DNA from: a bacterium
Lineage (GTDB): Bacteria; Bacillota; Bacilli; Lactobacillales; Streptococcaceae
Assembly (NCBI GenBank): GCA_905221375.1
Contig: CAJNCY010000003.1
Coordinates: 179,882 to 243,881 of the forward strand
Reading direction: 5' to 3'
DNA length: 64,000 nucleotides
The notes below the pieces were generated by a model. The model ran no database searches. It worked only from the letters and a program-made list of their open reading frames with translations, and was not told where the DNA came from. Position 1 is the stretch's first letter. Each line of letters starts with the position of its first letter. The position numbers and the translations under genes were made by a program. Below are positions 42,023 through 53,461 of this stretch, piece after piece.

Positions 42023-42832
42023 TTATATATCTGTCAATGGTGTTGCGGTATCTGGTGAGGTATCATAAACCTTAAAGTCTACTCCAACTCCTAGATCAGC
42101 TTGCGCTAGCTGATTGACCATGGTCATGTGAGCTAGTTCCTTGATATTGTTCTCCTTGGACAAGTGACCAAGGTAGATTTTCTTAGTGCGATTTCCTAGC
42201 GTCCGAATCATAGCTTCAGCACCATCTTCATTAGAAAGGTGACCCAGATCCGATAAGATTCGTTGTTTGAGCCGCCAAGCGTAAGAACCTGCTCGCAAAA
42301 TCTCTACATCATGGTTGGACTCGATAAGATAGCCGTCCGCATTTTCAACAATTCCCGCCATACGGTCACTAACATAACCTGTATCTGTCAAAAGGACAAA
42401 ACTTTTATCATCTTTCATAAAGCGATAAAACTGCGGTGCGACTGCATCATGGCTTACGCCAAAACTCTCGATGTCGATATCGCCAAAGGTTTTGGTTTTA
42501 CCCATTTCAAAAATATGCTTTTGCGAAGAGTCTACCTTGCCAAGATACTTGCTATTTTCCATAGCCTGCCAGGTCTTTTCATTGGCATAAAGATCCATAC
42601 CATACTTGCGAGCCAAAACGCCTACTCCATGGATATGATCTGAATGCTCATGGGTAATCAAGATAGCATCCAAGTCTTCTGGTTTGCGATTAATTTCAGC
42701 AAGTAGGCTAGTAATCTTTTTACCAGACAAGCCTGCATCCACTAAAAGCTTCTTTTTTGGAGTTTCCAGATAAAAGGAATTTCCACTGGAACCCGATGCT
42801 AAAATACTGTATTTAAAGCCTGTTTCACTCAT
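42023..42832 (-). CDS. vicX: VicX, metallo-beta-lactamase-fold protein of the Vic operon
   Basis: The 269-residue protein has the metal-binding ITHEHSDHIHGV motif near residue 60 and later HDAVAPQF, LTDTG and YLGHLSKEN. It is the WalJ/YycJ homologue with the pneumococcal length. It is encoded directly after vicK (1-base gap). The role is linked to cell-wall and DNA metabolism but not settled. Confidence 0.96.
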   Translation of the reverse strand: MSETGFKYSILASGSSGNSFYLETPKKKLLVDAGLSGKKITSLLAEINRKPEDLDAILITHEHSDHIHGVGVLARKYGMDLYANEKTWQAMENSKYLGKVDSSQKHIFEMGKTKTFGDIDIESFGVSHDAVAPQFYRFMKDDKSFVLLTDTGYVSDRMAGIVENADGYLIESNHDVEILRAGSYAWRLKQRILSDLGHLSNEDGAEAMIRTLGNRTKKIYLGHLSKENNIKELAHMTMVNQLAQADLGVGVDFKVYDTSPDTATPLTDI

Positions 42833-42833
42833 T

Positions 42834-44183
42834 CTAGTCTTCTACTTCGTCCTCCCATACTTCTTCTTTCACTGCATCCTTATCATAAGGAAGCACAATT
42901 GTGAAAGTTGATCCCTTACCGTATTCACTCTTGGCCCAAATAAAGCCATTATGCTGTTTGATAATTTCTTTGGCAATAGACAGTCCCAGACCTGTTCCAC
43001 CTTGGGCACGACTTCTAGCACGATCCACTCGGTAGAAACGGTCAAAGATACGTGGTAAATCTTGCTTTGGTATCCCCAATCCTTGGTCTGAGATGGATAA
43101 AATCATCTGATCATCAGTCGTCTTCATGGTCACTGTGATTTTCCCACCATCTGGAGAATACTTGATGGCATTGTTAAGAATATTATCAATCACCTGTGTC
43201 ATCTTATCTGTATCAATCTCTATCCAAACTGAAGTAATTGGGTAATCTCTCACCAGTTCGTATTTCTTCTCTTCATCCTGCCCTCTTATCTGATCAAAAC
43301 GGTTGAGGATAAAAGTAATAAAGGCAGTGAAATTAATCAGTTCCACATCTAAGTGACTCGTTGCATTATCAATACGTGAAAGATGGAGAAGGTCAGTTAC
43401 CATGCGCATCATACGATTGGTTTCGTCTAGAGATACCTTAATAAAGTCTGGTGCTACAGTTTCACACAAAGCCCCCTCATCCAAGGCTTCAAGATAAGAT
43501 TTAACACTGGTTAAGGGTGTCCGTAACTCATGGCTAACATTGGAAACAAAGAGTCTCCGCTCACGTTCTTCCTTCTCCTGCTCAGTCGTATCGTGCAAAA
43601 CAGCCACCAAACCTGAAATAAAGCCAGACTCCCGACGAATCAGGGCAAAGCGAACACGGAGACTCAGATACTCACCATTAGCATCCTGAGAATCAATAAT
43701 AAGCTCAGGAATTTGGGTAATCAAATCACGAAGTTCATACTCATCTTCAATCTTAAGCAATTCTAGAATACTTTTGTTTAGAACATCTTCTTTCTGAACA
43801 CCTAGCTTTTTCTTAGCCATGTCATTAATCATGGTAATCTTGCCACGACGATTGGTCGCGAGGACACCATCTGTCATGTAAGAGAGGATACTGTGCAATC
43901 GTTTACTCTCTTGTTCCAGATTTTCTTGGGTTAAACGAATTACTTCTGATAAATCATTGAGATTATTAGTAATATTGGTAATTTCAGAGCTTCCCTGCAT
44001 ATCCAATACCTGAGAATAATCTCCTGCAATCAGGTCTTTTACCTTTTGATTGATTTGCTTCAATCGAATATTATCCCGACGATTTTCTAGCAAAAGTAAG
44101 GTCACGACTAAAATAAAGCCAAGTAGAATGAGGATAAAGATAAAATCACTGGTTAAAACTGTATCTTTAATTAGTTTAATCAT
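42834..44183 (-). CDS. vicK: VicK/WalK sensor histidine kinase
   Basis: The 449-residue kinase has a single N-terminal membrane helix ([19 protein letters not shown]), HAMP-like and PAS domains, the phosphoacceptor box [18 protein letters not shown] (histidine near 218) and ATPase boxes ([35 protein letters not shown]). Streptococcal VicK has only one membrane helix, as seen. It acts on VicR to control cell-wall hydrolase genes. It overlaps vicR by eight bases. Confidence 0.98.
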   Translation of the reverse strand: MIKLIKDTVLTSDFIFILILLGFILVVTLLLLENRRDNIRLKQINQKVKDLIAGDYSQVLDMQGSSEITNITNNLNDLSEVIRLTQENLEQESKRLHSILSYMTDGVLATNRRGKITMINDMAKKKLGVQKEDVLNKSILELLKIEDEYELRDLITQIPELIIDSQDANGEYLSLRVRFALIRRESGFISGLVAVLHDTTEQEKEERERRLFVSNVSHELRTPLTSVKSYLEALDEGALCETVAPDFIKVSLDETNRMMRMVTDLLHLSRIDNATSHLDVELINFTAFITFILNRFDQIRGQDEEKKYELVRDYPITSVWIEIDTDKMTQVIDNILNNAIKYSPDGGKITVTMKTTDDQMILSISDQGLGIPKQDLPRIFDRFYRVDRARSRAQGGTGLGLSIAKEIIKQHNGFIWAKSEYGKGSTFTIVLPYDKDAVKEEVWEDEVED

Positions 44184-44883
44184 TATTTCTCATATAATAA
44201 CCCACACCGCGACGTGTTAGGATATATTCAGGACGACTTGGTGTATCTTCAATCTTCTCACGCAAACGTCTGATGGTTACGTCAACTGTTCGAACATCTC
44301 CGAAATAATCATAACCCCAGACAGTTTCAAGCAAGTGTTCACGCGTAATTACTTGACCGATATGGGAAGCCAGGTGATACAAAAGCTCAAATTCACGGTG
44401 GGTCAAGTCTAGTTCTTCACCGTATTTCTTCGCAACATAGGCATCTGGAACAATCTCCAAGTCCCCAATTTGCAAGGGTTGAGTTTTATTTTCATCTGAT
44501 TCTTGATTATCTACAGAAGCCAAGTCCGTGCGACGAAGGAGAGCTTTGACACGCGCCTGCAGTTCACGATTTGAGAAGGGTTTGGTTACATAGTCATCCG
44601 CCCCAAGCTCTAAACCGATAACCTTATCAAATTCGCTATCCTTAGCTGACAGCATGATAATAGGCACACTACTAGTCTTGCGAATAGTCTTCGCAACTTC
44701 TAAACCATCAATTTCTGGAAGCATCAAATCCAGAATAATAATATCTGGTTGCTCTGCTTCAAATTGTTCTAACGCTTCACGACCATTAAAAGCAGTTACA
44801 ACCTCGTAACCTTCCTTGGTCATATTAAACTTGATAATATCCGAGATTGGTTTCTCATCATCTACAATTAATATTTTTTTCAT
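44176..44883 (-). CDS. vicR: VicR/WalR response regulator
   Basis: ATG at 44883 follows AAGGTG. The 235-residue protein has a receiver domain ([16 protein letters not shown], phosphoaspartate in [12 protein letters not shown], lysine in VTKPFSN) and an OmpR winged helix ([20 protein letters not shown]). It is the only essential response regulator in S. pneumoniae. An extended -10 promoter lies 22-27 bases upstream. Confidence 0.98.
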   Translation of the reverse strand: MKKILIVDDEKPISDIIKFNMTKEGYEVVTAFNGREALEQFEAEQPDIIILDLMLPEIDGLEVAKTIRKTSSVPIIMLSAKDSEFDKVIGLELGADDYVTKPFSNRELQARVKALLRRTDLASVDNQESDENKTQPLQIGDLEIVPDAYVAKKYGEELDLTHREFELLYHLASHIGQVITREHLLETVWGYDYFGDVRTVDVTIRRLREKIEDTPSRPEYILTRRGVGYYMRNND

Positions 44884-44904
44884 ATGTTCACCTTTTTCTC
44901 TACT

Positions 44905-44912
44905 ATTATACC
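44905..44912 (-). promoter_or_regulatory. Extended -10 promoter of the vicRKX operon
   Basis: TGGTATAAT on the minus strand, with the TATAAT at 44910-44905. A -35 is not clear. It lies between mutY and vicR. Confidence 0.6.
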
Positions 44913-44938
44913 AAAAAAATAACAAGAAGACACAATAG

Positions 44939-46114
44939 CTAGTCTTTGCTCCTGTCTAAGTTGGCTTGTGCATAAGCCTGCCAGATTTTTTGTTGAGGTT
45001 TGGCAAGTGGGTAATTTTTAAAATCTTCTGGTGAAAGCCAGCGAACTTCCCTATTTGAAAAATCATGGAAATCAGTCACCTGACCTGCTACAATTTGAAC
45101 ATGCCATTTACGATGGCTAAAGACATGCTTGACAGTCTCAAAATAACCATCAAGCCAATCAACATCTAAGTCATAGTCCTGCTGGAAACCCTCCTCTGGA
45201 CTGGGGCCAAAATTCACACTTTCTTCTGCAACCTGATGGAAGAGGTCAAACTGCTCTTCTTGCGAAAACTCATCTACTTCTATCAAGGGAAAATGCCAAA
45301 ATCCTGCCAACAACTTTTCACTCTCATTTTTTTCAAGCAAAAATTGTCCCTGACTATTTTTTACCACCAAGGCTTTAAGATAAATGGGAACTGGCTTTTT
45401 CTTTGGAGCCTTAATTGGATAACGGTTCATGGTTCCATTCTGATATGCCGCACTAAAGTCCTTCACTGGACTCTCTTCTGGCCTAGGATTAACTGGCGCC
45501 TCAATATCTGAGCCTAAGTCCATCAAAGCTTGGTTAAAGTCGCCAGGACGTTCTGGGTCAATCAAGATTTCCATCATCGCCTGAAAAATTTTGCGATTAC
45601 TTGGAATGCCAATATCGTGATTGACTTCAAACAGACGTGCCAAAACACGCATAACATTACCATCTACAGCCGGCTCAGGCAAGTTAAAAGCAATACTAGA
45701 AATGGCTCCTGCAGTGTAAGGACCAATTCCTTTCAAACTGGAAATTCCTTCATAGGTATCTGGAAATTGACCACCAAAATCAGTCATAATCTGCTGGGCT
45801 GCAGCCTGCATATTGCGTACTCGAGAATAATAGCCTAAACCTTCCCAAGCCTTCAACAAACGCTCTTCAGGAGCATTCGCCAAACTTTCTACTGTCGGAA
45901 ACCAGTCCAAGAATCGTTCGTAGTAAGGAATAACTGTATCCACTCTAGTCTGCTGAAGCATGATTTCAGATACCCAGATATGATATGGATTTTTACTTCT
46001 ACGCCAAGGTAAATCTCGTTTATTTTCATCATACCAAGTGAGAAGTTTCTTACGGAAAGAAATGATCTTCTCCTCCGGCCACATGACGATACCGTATTCT
46101 TTCAAATCTAACAT
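44939..46114 (-). CDS. mutY: MutY adenine DNA glycosylase lacking the iron-sulfur cluster
   Basis: The 391-residue enzyme has [20 protein letters not shown] with catalytic glutamate, [17 protein letters not shown] (helix-hairpin-helix) and [13 protein letters not shown] with catalytic aspartate. A C-terminal NUDIX-like domain ([24 protein letters not shown]) recognises 8-oxoG. Where most MutY have four cysteines, this one has [20 protein letters not shown] with none, so it belongs to the clusterless group. It removes adenine opposite 8-oxoG. Confidence 0.96.
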   Translation of the reverse strand: MLDLKEYGIVMWPEEKIISFRKKLLTWYDENKRDLPWRRSKNPYHIWVSEIMLQQTRVDTVIPYYERFLDWFPTVESLANAPEERLLKAWEGLGYYSRVRNMQAAAQQIMTDFGGQFPDTYEGISSLKGIGPYTAGAISSIAFNLPEPAVDGNVMRVLARLFEVNHDIGIPSNRKIFQAMMEILIDPERPGDFNQALMDLGSDIEAPVNPRPEESPVKDFSAAYQNGTMNRYPIKAPKKKPVPIYLKALVVKNSQGQFLLEKNESEKLLAGFWHFPLIEVDEFSQEEQFDLFHQVAEESVNFGPSPEEGFQQDYDLDVDWLDGYFETVKHVFSHRKWHVQIVAGQVTDFHDFSNREVRWLSPEDFKNYPLAKPQQKIWQAYAQANLDRSKD

Positions 46115-46290
46115 ATCTCTAGTATAACACAGAAGGTTTCACCTGTCTTTTTATCTGATTTATAATATTTTCAATAGATAGTATATAACTTTTCTATCTA
46201 CTTAAATATTTGATATGTCTTCAACTGAAAATTAATAAAATATCATAGAATGCGATTATCCATCTTCATGGTTTGATCTTGAGACAAATA

Positions 46291-46440
46291 ATACTCAATG
46301 AAAATCAAAGAGAAAACTAGGAAGCTAGCCGCAGGTTGCTCAAAGCACTGCTTTGAGGTTGTAGATAAGACTGACGAAGTCAGTCACATATATAATCCAA
46401 GGTGAAGCTAACGTGGTTTAAAGAGATTTTAGAAGAGTAT
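46291..46440. repeat. BOX element 1
   Basis: About 150 bases beginning ATACTCAATGAAAATCAA (boxC end), with a boxB-like stem GCTCAAAGCACTGCTTTGAG and GACTGACGAAGTCAGTC, ending in a boxA part. This is the composite BOX repeat of S. pneumoniae and relatives. It lies between mutY and hup. Confidence 0.9.
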
Positions 46441-46550
46441 AAAAACTCAGCACTATTAGAAAATAATGAAAATGCTGGTTGACATCATCCTAAAACAAGT
46501 GAAAAAAGGAAAAATAATATTTTGCCCCAAAAATGCCCCAAAAGCAAAAG

Positions 46551-46596
46551 AAAAGCCTGTCACACAAGCTCAAATGCTTGATATGACAGGCTTTTT
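46551..46596. terminator. Terminator after hup
   Basis: AAAAGCCTGTCA and TGACAGGCTTTT form a 12-pair stem with a second small stem inside; T-runs on both sides. Confidence 0.9.
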
Positions 46597-46605
46597 AAAG
46601 ACTAA

Positions 46606-46881
46606 TTATTTAACAGCGTCTTTAAGAGCTTTACCAGCTTTGAATGCTGGAACTTTAGAAGCTGCAATTGTGATTTCTTTACCAGTTTGTGGGTTGCGAC
46701 CTTTACGTGCAGCACGCTCACGAACTTCAAAGTTACCAAAACCGATCAATTGAACTTTTTCACCAGCTGCAAGGTAGTCAGCTACTGCTGAAAATACAGC
46801 TTCAACTGCTGCTGCTGAGTCTTTCTTAGTCAATTCTGTAGCTTCTGCTACTTTAGCGATCAAATCTTGTTTGTTTGCCAT
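46606..46881 (-). CDS. hup: HU-type DNA-binding protein
   Basis: The 91-residue protein reads [20 protein letters not shown], with [29 protein letters not shown] arm. It is the essential nucleoid protein of streptococci. A strong promoter lies 42 to 70 bases upstream. Confidence 0.98.
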   Translation of the reverse strand: MANKQDLIAKVAEATELTKKDSAAAVEAVFSAVADYLAAGEKVQLIGFGNFEVRERAARKGRNPQTGKEITIAASKVPAFKAGKALKDAVK

Positions 46882-46922
46882 GTTAATGATTCCTCCAATT
46901 TAATTTCTAATTAACAAATATA

Positions 46923-46951
46923 ATCATATCCTAAAATCCCTTATAGGTCAA
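46923..46951 (-). promoter_or_regulatory. hup promoter
   Basis: On the minus strand TTGACC (46951-46946), 17 bases, TATGAT (46928-46923). Confidence 0.8.
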
Positions 46952-46988
46952 GTTAAAAACGCTGTTTATTCGCATTTTCTTTATTTTT

Positions 46989-47828
46989 TTAGGAATGGTA
47001 ACGTACCAAAATAGCCCACGCATTCTCACCTGTATGAGTCTGAATGATAGAACCGGTTTCTAAAACAGAAATTGGTTTTTCAACATAGGCTTGTAAACTT
47101 TCTTTCATCTCTTTTGCCCAGTCAGCATTACCAGAATATGAAATTCCAATCTCTGCTACAGAACGTTCAGAGAGAGATGTTGTCAACTCATCTAACCATT
47201 TTTTAAAGGTTTTAGCACCGCGACCTTTAACTATTGGCTGCAATTCATGGTCTTTCATTTGCATGACAACACGGATATTGAGAAGTGAGCTCAACAATCC
47301 AGTTACACGGCCAATTCGTCCACCTTTTACTAGATTTTCTAGAGTAGAAACGCCAATATAAAGTTCTGTGTTGTTTTTAACCTCTTCTACATGAGCTAAA
47401 ATCGTCTCCATATCTTTGCCTTCTTGTGCTAATTTCGCAGCCTCAACAACTTGGAATTTCAAGGCTTGGTCAGTAAAGGAACTATCGATAACTGTCACGT
47501 CGGCAGTAGATAGGCTGGCACCTTGACGTGCTGCTTCTACAGTCCCCGAAAGAGCATGGGACATATGAATAGCAAGAATCTGGCTACCATCTTTGCATAG
47601 GTCCTCAAAAACTTCAGCGAAGACACCTACAGGTGGTTGACTTGTTTTAGGAAGATTCTTACTTGCTTGCATCAACTGAAGAAATTTACCTTCTTCTTTC
47701 AAATCCGCATCAGAATAAACAACATTATCAATCATTACAGATAATGGAACAATTGTAATATCTAATTGTTTTACTAGTGCTGGTTCAATAGTAACAGATG
47801 AATCGGTTACAATCTTAATTTTTGTCAT
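46989..47828 (-). CDS. DegV-family fatty acid-binding protein
   Basis: The 279-residue protein has the DegV start [19 protein letters not shown], then [28 protein letters not shown] and [18 protein letters not shown]. DegV proteins bind fatty acids and pass them to the fatty acid kinase FakA. It is a single gene between hup and a divergent YitT gene. Confidence 0.95.
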   Translation of the reverse strand: MTKIKIVTDSSVTIEPALVKQLDITIVPLSVMIDNVVYSDADLKEEGKFLQLMQASKNLPKTSQPPVGVFAEVFEDLCKDGSQILAIHMSHALSGTVEAARQGASLSTADVTVIDSSFTDQALKFQVVEAAKLAQEGKDMETILAHVEEVKNNTELYIGVSTLENLVKGGRIGRVTGLLSSLLNIRVVMQMKDHELQPIVKGRGAKTFKKWLDELTTSLSERSVAEIGISYSGNADWAKEMKESLQAYVEKPISVLETGSIIQTHTGENAWAILVRYHS

Positions 47829-47938
47829 AGTATCAATCTTTCTATTTTAGGATTCAGATTGGTTTTCTTACTTCTAATTATATCAAAAAAAGATTAAAAA
47901 TCCTAATGGAGTCAATCAAATTTTCCGTAAAAATTTGA

Positions 47939-47944
47939 TATAAT
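47939..47944 (+). promoter_or_regulatory. Extended -10 promoter of the YitT-like gene
   Basis: TTGATATAAT, 25 bases upstream of the ATG; the -35 is weak. Confidence 0.6.
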
Positions 47945-47969
47945 CATCTTATAAGAAAAGAGGTGTCCT

Positions 47970-48818
47970 ATGATTAAAAAAATTTACCCCATTTTTACCA
48001 TTTTACTAGGTGCTGCTATTTATGCTTTTGGACTGACTTATTTTGTAGTTCCTCATCATCTCTTTGAAGGAGGGGCGACAGGTATTACCCTTATCACCTT
48101 TTATCTTTTTAAAATCCCTGTTTCGCTCATGAACTTGCTGATTAACATTCCCCTTTTCATCCTAGCTTGGAAAATATTTGGAGCAAAATCTCTCTATTCT
48201 AGTTTGCTTGGAACCTTAGCTTTGTCAGCTTGGTTGGCTTTTTTTGAGCGTATTCCCCTTCATATTGATCTTCAAGGTGATTTACTGATTACTGCACTTA
48301 TAGCGGGAATTCTATTGGGAATTGGCCTCGGAATTATCTTTAATGCTGGAGGTACGACGGGCGGAACTGATATTCTAGCTCGTATTCTCAATAAATACAC
48401 TCATATATCCATGGGGAAACTGCTCTTTATCTTAGATTTTTGTATTCTCATGCTTATTCTCCTAATCTTCAAGGATTTACGATTGGTCTCCTACACACTC
48501 TTATTTGATTTTATCGTTTCGCGTGTCATTGATTTGATTGGAGAAGGTGGCTACGCAGGTAAAGGCTTTATGATTATTACAAAACGTCCTGACCAACTTG
48601 CTAAAGCGATTAATGATGACCTTGGGAGAGGAGTTACTTTCATCTCAGGTCAAGGCTACTATAGTAAAAAAGATTTGAAAATCATCTACTGTATTGTCGG
48701 TAGAAATGAAATTGTGAAAATGAAGGAAATGATTCATCGAATCGATCCTCAAGCCTTTATAACTATTACAGAAGCCCATGAAATCCTTGGAGAAGGCTTC
48801 ACCTTTGAAAAAGAATAA
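47970..48818 (+). CDS. YitT-family membrane protein (DUF2179)
   Basis: The 282-residue protein has about five N-terminal membrane helices (including HLFEGGATGITLITFYLF and GIIFNAGGTTGGTDILARI) and a C-terminal soluble DUF2179 domain (GRGVTFISGQGYYSKKDLKI). ATG follows GAGGTG. Family members are common in Firmicutes; the transported substrate is unknown. Confidence 0.93.
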   Translation: MIKKIYPIFTILLGAAIYAFGLTYFVVPHHLFEGGATGITLITFYLFKIPVSLMNLLINIPLFILAWKIFGAKSLYSSLLGTLALSAWLAFFERIPLHIDLQGDLLITALIAGILLGIGLGIIFNAGGTTGGTDILARILNKYTHISMGKLLFILDFCILMLILLIFKDLRLVSYTLLFDFIVSRVIDLIGEGGYAGKGFMIITKRPDQLAKAINDDLGRGVTFISGQGYYSKKDLKIIYCIVGRNEIVKMKEMIHRIDPQAFITITEAHEILGEGFTFEKE

Positions 48819-48865
48819 AAAGAGGTCTTGTAGTTACCTCTTTTTTGTTTTATTTACTCAAACTT

Positions 48866-49783
48866 TTAAGACCAATTCCGAGCTACTTCTTCATCTGCCT
48901 TTAACTGATCCACTAATTGATCAACTGATTCAAATTTGGTCATATCACGAATGCGGTCAAGCCAATAAACCATGACGGTTTCCCCATAAATATCTTGATT
49001 AAAATCAAAAATATTGACTTCAAAACGTGCTTCTTCTCCATCAAAGGTCACATTTTTCCCGACACTAGCCATAGCACGATACTTCTGTCTTTGAATCTCA
49101 ACATCAACGACATAAACGCCATCTGCTGGCATATAAGTACGATCTAAAAGCACCAAATTAGCTGTTGGATAACCAATCGTACGACCACGAGCATTGCCAT
49201 GAACCACCATACCCCTGGATGGAAGCGGTGCCCCCAAAAGTTCTCCTGCTTCTTTCACATTTCCGTCTAAAATAGCTTGACGGATACGAGTTGAACTAAT
49301 CTTTCCTTTCTCATCTTCTACAGGTGGAACGATAATGACTTCTCCATCAAAGTAATCTTTTAAGTCTTCTGCCGTTTTTTGGTCAGAACCAAATGTATAA
49401 TCAAAACCTGCAACAATAATTTTGGCATTCATAGCCTTGATATAAGTTGCAAAAAATTCTTCTGCCGTGAGACTAGCGAATTGACTACTAAAATCAAGGA
49501 GATATAATTCTTCTACGCCTTCACGCTTTAATTTCCTCTCACGTTCAGCAGGGTTCAAAATATGTAAAAACAGATCAGGATGATAAGGCTCTAAAGCGAT
49601 CTTTGGAGATTCATTAAAGGTCATAACGACGATAGGCAATAAATCCTTTCTCGCAGCCTTATTGGCAACACGAAATAATTCTTGATGCCCCTTGTGTATA
49701 CCATCAAAATAACCGAGAACAACGACTGAATCAGATGGTGTACCAATATCTTTTTGGTTTTTTATAGGAATAGTAATAATCAT
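48866..49783 (-). CDS. ribF: Bifunctional riboflavin kinase / FAD synthetase
   Basis: The 305-residue protein has the nucleotidyltransferase part (VVLGYFDGIHKGHQELF, VAGFDYTFG, ISSTRIRQAILDG) and the kinase part (GRTIGYPTANLVL, FEVNIFDFNQDIYG). It makes FMN and FAD from riboflavin. Full length for the family. Confidence 0.96.
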   Translation of the reverse strand: MIITIPIKNQKDIGTPSDSVVVLGYFDGIHKGHQELFRVANKAARKDLLPIVVMTFNESPKIALEPYHPDLFLHILNPAERERKLKREGVEELYLLDFSSQFASLTAEEFFATYIKAMNAKIIVAGFDYTFGSDQKTAEDLKDYFDGEVIIVPPVEDEKGKISSTRIRQAILDGNVKEAGELLGAPLPSRGMVVHGNARGRTIGYPTANLVLLDRTYMPADGVYVVDVEIQRQKYRAMASVGKNVTFDGEEARFEVNIFDFNQDIYGETVMVYWLDRIRDMTKFESVDQLVDQLKADEEVARNWS

Positions 49784-50030
49784 AAAATAATTATATCATA
49801 GCGATAGCTATTTCTGGAACAGAAAATCTGAAATGTCGTTTTTTTCACCTGAAATAGCCATTTTTGCAAAAGGAGTAGCATGCAAATATATATTGACTCT
49901 GATATACTAGAATTACAAAAAAGGTGAACGATTAACATCATAAGCCATTCCCAATTTATTCTTATCGTATCACAATTCATCATCATCCTTGAGTGAAGAA
50001 CTGATAGTTGAATAGCCTGCACTAATATCG
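49784..50030. other. Gene-free gap with an orphan plus-strand promoter and short ORF
   Basis: TTGCAA (49863-49868), 17 bases and TATATA, or the TATACT that follows, is a promoter-like stretch. AAGGTG sits ahead of an ATT-started frame at 49931-49996 encoding a hydrophobic 21-residue peptide (NIISHSQFILIVSQFIIILE). It may be the remnant of a lost gene. No other gene is seen. Confidence 0.35.
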
Positions 50031-50062
50031 CAAAAGCCAGCGTTTTCTGACGCTGGCTTTTA
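50031..50062. terminator. Terminator after carB
   Basis: AAAAGCCAGCG and CGCTGGCTTTT form an 11-pair stem; T-runs on both strands. It ends the pyrimidine operon. Confidence 0.9.
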
Positions 50063-50084
50063 AACTGTGAAAAACTTTTCTAAA

Positions 50085-53000
50085 CTAGATTGCTTCTGTA
50101 ACAAAACTACGACTTTCAAGTACCTTAAGCATGGCATTAGCTGTATCTAGGGCTGTAAAGAGTGGTACACCATGTTCAATGGCTGAACGGCGAATCTGCT
50201 CACCATCTTCGTCAGCAGTTCGTTTTGTTCCTACTGTGTTAATGATAGCTTGAATTCTTCCTTTGCGTACAAAGCTTGGAATATCCTTATCGTCATCACC
50301 AATCTTACCAACAGGTTGAGCTTGTAATCCATGACTAGCAAAGAAGGCTGCTGTCCCTTCTGTCGCGAGGATTCCATAGCCAATATTTTGGAAACGACGA
50401 GCTAAGTCCAAGGCTTCTTCTTTTGCATCATCAGCAATGGTGAAGACTACATTTCCAAAAGTTGGCAAGTGGAGGTAAGAAGCTTCAAAGGCTTTATAGA
50501 GAGCTTTTTCCAAAGTCGTATCAGAACCCATAACTTCCCCTGTTGACTTCATTTCAGGACCAAGTAAGCTGTCTACCTTAGCTAGTTTCGTGAAGGAGAA
50601 GACTGGTGCTTTAATATGAACGCGAGTGCTTTCAGGGTAAAGTCCATCTTGGTAGCCAAGTTCTTCAAGGTTTTGACCAAGAATGAGCTTAGTAGCTACC
50701 TGAGCCATAGGAATATTAGTTACTTTTGAAAGGAAAGGTACCGTACGGCTGGCACGTGGATTGACCTCAATAACGTAGACTTTTTCATCCTTGATAACAA
50801 ACTGGATGTTCATCATACCAAGACAGTTAAGACCGATTGCTAGGCGTTTCGTATAGTCTGCGATTGTTTCTTGCACCTTTTGCGACAAGGTTTGTGGTGG
50901 GTAAACGGCCATTGAGTCACCTGAGTGAACACCAGCTCGTTCGATGTGCTCCATGATACCAGGGATGAGAACATTTTCTCCGTCTGAAATGGCATCAACT
51001 TCACACTCTTGTCCAACGATATAAGAGTCTACAAGGACTGGATGGTCAGGACTAGCCTTAACCGCTGTACGCATGTAAGAACGAAGATCTTCTTCATTTT
51101 CTACGATTTCCATAGCACGTCCACCTAAAACATAAGATGGGCGAACTAAGACTGGGAAGCCAATCTTGCGAGCTGCAAGCACTGCTTCCTCTTCATTTGT
51201 AGCCGTTTGTCCTGGTGGCTGTGGAATATCCAAATCTTTAAGAGCTTGCTCAAAGAGGTCGCGGTCTTCGGCACGGTCTAGGTCAGCAACCTGTGTACCA
51301 AGGATGGTCACACCTGCTTTTGCCAATGGCTCCGCAAGGTTGATGGCTGTTTGACCACCGAACTGAACGATAACACCTTTTGGTTGCTCCAAGTCAATGA
51401 CGTTCATAACATCTTCGAATGTCAATGGCTCAAAATAAAGCTTATCTGATACAGAGAAGTCTGTAGAAACGGTCTCTGGGTTTGAGTTCATGATGATGGC
51501 TTCGTAGCCAGCAGCCTGAATAGCCTTAACCGAGTGAACAGTTGCGTAGTCAAACTCAACCCCTTGACCGATACGGATTGGACCAGAACCTAGAACTAGA
51601 ACAGATTCCTTATCAGACTTGATAGATTCATTTTCCCATCCATAGGTTGAATAGAAGTATGGTGTTTCAGAGTCAAATTCTGCCGCACAAGTATCGACCA
51701 TCTTATAAACTGGAACAATCTTGTTTTCCAAGCGAAGTTGACGAACTTGATCAGCAGTCGTTTCCCATAGTTCAGCAATCTTACAGTCTGAGAAACCATT
51801 TAGTTTTGCTGTTTTCAAGACTTCTATATCTTGTGGATTGGCACCTAATTCTTGCTCAATTTCAAAGATATGCAAGAGTTTATCAAGATAAAAGATATCG
51901 ATTTTTGTAAGCTCTGCAATTTCTTCTGGTGTGTAGCCACGACGAATGGCTTCTGATACGTAGAAGAGACGGTCATCCTGGGCTTTGACTACTTTTTCAA
52001 TCAAGGAATCATCAGAAACTGCTGCAAGTTCAGGCATTTCATTGTGGTGCACCCCAATTTCAAGGGAGCGACAGGCCTTAAGGAGAGATTCTTCGATGTT
52101 TCGACCGATAGCCATGACTTCTCCAGTGGCCTTCATCTGTGTCCCAAGACGGCGCTCACCTTTTTCAAACTTGTCAAATGGGAAACGTGGAATCTTGGCA
52201 ACCACGTAGTCGAGAGCTGGCTCAAACATGGCATAGGTTGAACCTGTAACTGGGTTGATGACCTCATCCAAGGTCAAACCGACGGCAATCTTAGCAGCCA
52301 ATTTAGCGATTGGATACCCTGTCGCCTTAGAAGCAAGGGCTGACGAACGCGATACACGAGGGTTTACTTCGATGACATAGTACTTGAAGCTATGGGGATC
52401 AAGGGCCAACTGAACGTTACATCCCCCTTCAATCTTAAGGGCACGAATAATGCTCAAGCTTGCGTCACGTAGCATTTGGTTTTCATAGTCTGACATGGTT
52501 TGCGCAGGGGCAAATACGATGGAATCCCCTGTGTGAATCCCAACTGGGTCAAAGTTTTCCATGTTACAAACAACCAAAGCATTGTCAGCTGAGTCACGCA
52601 TCACTTCGTATTCGATTTCCTTGAATCCTGCGATTGAACGCTCAATCAAACATTGGGTAACAGGTGACAACTTCAGACCATTTTCAGCGATCTCGCGCAA
52701 TTCTTCCTCATTGGCACACATACCACCACCAGTACCACCAAGTGTAAAGGCTGGACGGACGATGACTGGGTAGCCAATTGTTGCTGCAAAGGCAACAGCT
52801 TCTTCTACTGTGTTAACAATTTCTGATTCTGGAATTGGTTGGTTGAGCTCTTCCATCAATTGTTTAAAGAGGTCACGATCCTCCGCTTGGTCAATGGCCG
52901 ATAATTTAGTACCCAGAAGTTCAACACCAAGCTCATCCAAAATACCATTCTTAGACAATTCCATGGCCATATTAAGACCAGTTTGCCCACCAAGTGTTGG

Positions 53001-53261
53001 TAGCAAGGCATCTGGACGCTCCTTACGAAGAATACGATTCACAAACTCAAGTGTAATTGGTTCAATATAAACCTTGTCCGCAATTTCCTTGTCCGTCATG
53101 ATAGTTGCAGGGTTTGAGTTAACCAAAACAACCTCATAACCTTCCTCTTTCAACGACAAGCAAGCCTGGGTCCCAGCGTAGTCAAACTCAGCAGCCTGAC
53201 CAATAATAATCGGACCAGAACCAATCACCATAATTTTTTGAATATCAGTACGTTTAGGCAT
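50085..53261 (-). CDS. carB: Carbamoyl-phosphate synthase large subunit
   Basis: The 1058-residue enzyme has two ATP-grasp halves, each starting with VLGSGPI-type motifs ([20 protein letters not shown] and [19 protein letters not shown]), the [15 protein letters not shown] and [17 protein letters not shown] segments, and a C-terminal MGS-like regulatory domain. It makes carbamoyl phosphate for pyrimidines and arginine. Length equals that in S. pneumoniae. Confidence 0.98.
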   Translation of the reverse strand: MPKRTDIQKIMVIGSGPIIIGQAAEFDYAGTQACLSLKEEGYEVVLVNSNPATIMTDKEIADKVYIEPITLEFVNRILRKERPDALLPTLGGQTGLNMAMELSKNGILDELGVELLGTKLSAIDQAEDRDLFKQLMEELNQPIPESEIVNTVEEAVAFAATIGYPVIVRPAFTLGGTGGGMCANEEELREIAENGLKLSPVTQCLIERSIAGFKEIEYEVMRDSADNALVVCNMENFDPVGIHTGDSIVFAPAQTMSDYENQMLRDASLSIIRALKIEGGCNVQLALDPHSFKYYVIEVNPRVSRSSALASKATGYPIAKLAAKIAVGLTLDEVINPVTGSTYAMFEPALDYVVAKIPRFPFDKFEKGERRLGTQMKATGEVMAIGRNIEESLLKACRSLEIGVHHNEMPELAAVSDDSLIEKVVKAQDDRLFYVSEAIRRGYTPEEIAELTKIDIFYLDKLLHIFEIEQELGANPQDIEVLKTAKLNGFSDCKIAELWETTADQVRQLRLENKIVPVYKMVDTCAAEFDSETPYFYSTYGWENESIKSDKESVLVLGSGPIRIGQGVEFDYATVHSVKAIQAAGYEAIIMNSNPETVSTDFSVSDKLYFEPLTFEDVMNVIDLEQPKGVIVQFGGQTAINLAEPLAKAGVTILGTQVADLDRAEDRDLFEQALKDLDIPQPPGQTATNEEEAVLAARKIGFPVLVRPSYVLGGRAMEIVENEEDLRSYMRTAVKASPDHPVLVDSYIVGQECEVDAISDGENVLIPGIMEHIERAGVHSGDSMAVYPPQTLSQKVQETIADYTKRLAIGLNCLGMMNIQFVIKDEKVYVIEVNPRASRTVPFLSKVTNIPMAQVATKLILGQNLEELGYQDGLYPESTRVHIKAPVFSFTKLAKVDSLLGPEMKSTGEVMGSDTTLEKALYKAFEASYLHLPTFGNVVFTIADDAKEEALDLARRFQNIGYGILATEGTAAFFASHGLQAQPVGKIGDDDKDIPSFVRKGRIQAIINTVGTKRTADEDGEQIRRSAIEHGVPLFTALDTANAMLKVLESRSFVTEAI

Positions 53262-53461
53262 AGTTTATGATACAAAGCCCGTAAAGAACACAGTGAAAAT
53301 AGGAAACTAGGTGCAGACGCCTTTAGCGTCAAGACGATGTTTATCTTTTTCACACAGTTCTTAGGGCGTGTTCACTTCCGCGAACAATGTATCTTCTCCT
53401 TTCTATTCGGCAACTCTCAGGTTGCCATTAAATAAATTCTCCGACGAGCTTTTACTCGTTC
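53262..53461. other. carA-carB gap with several small palindromes
   Basis: A 200-base gap holds GACGC-N5-GCGTC (53316-53330), GTTC-N8-GAAC (53360-53375), GGCAAC-N6-GTTGCC (53409-53426) and ACGAG-N7-CTCGT (53444-53459). The operon continues across it. No ORF is seen. Confidence 0.6.

Noticed and set aside
45236..45838. Plus-strand frames inside mutY
   Set aside because: They are antisense to a conserved gene and have no start signals.
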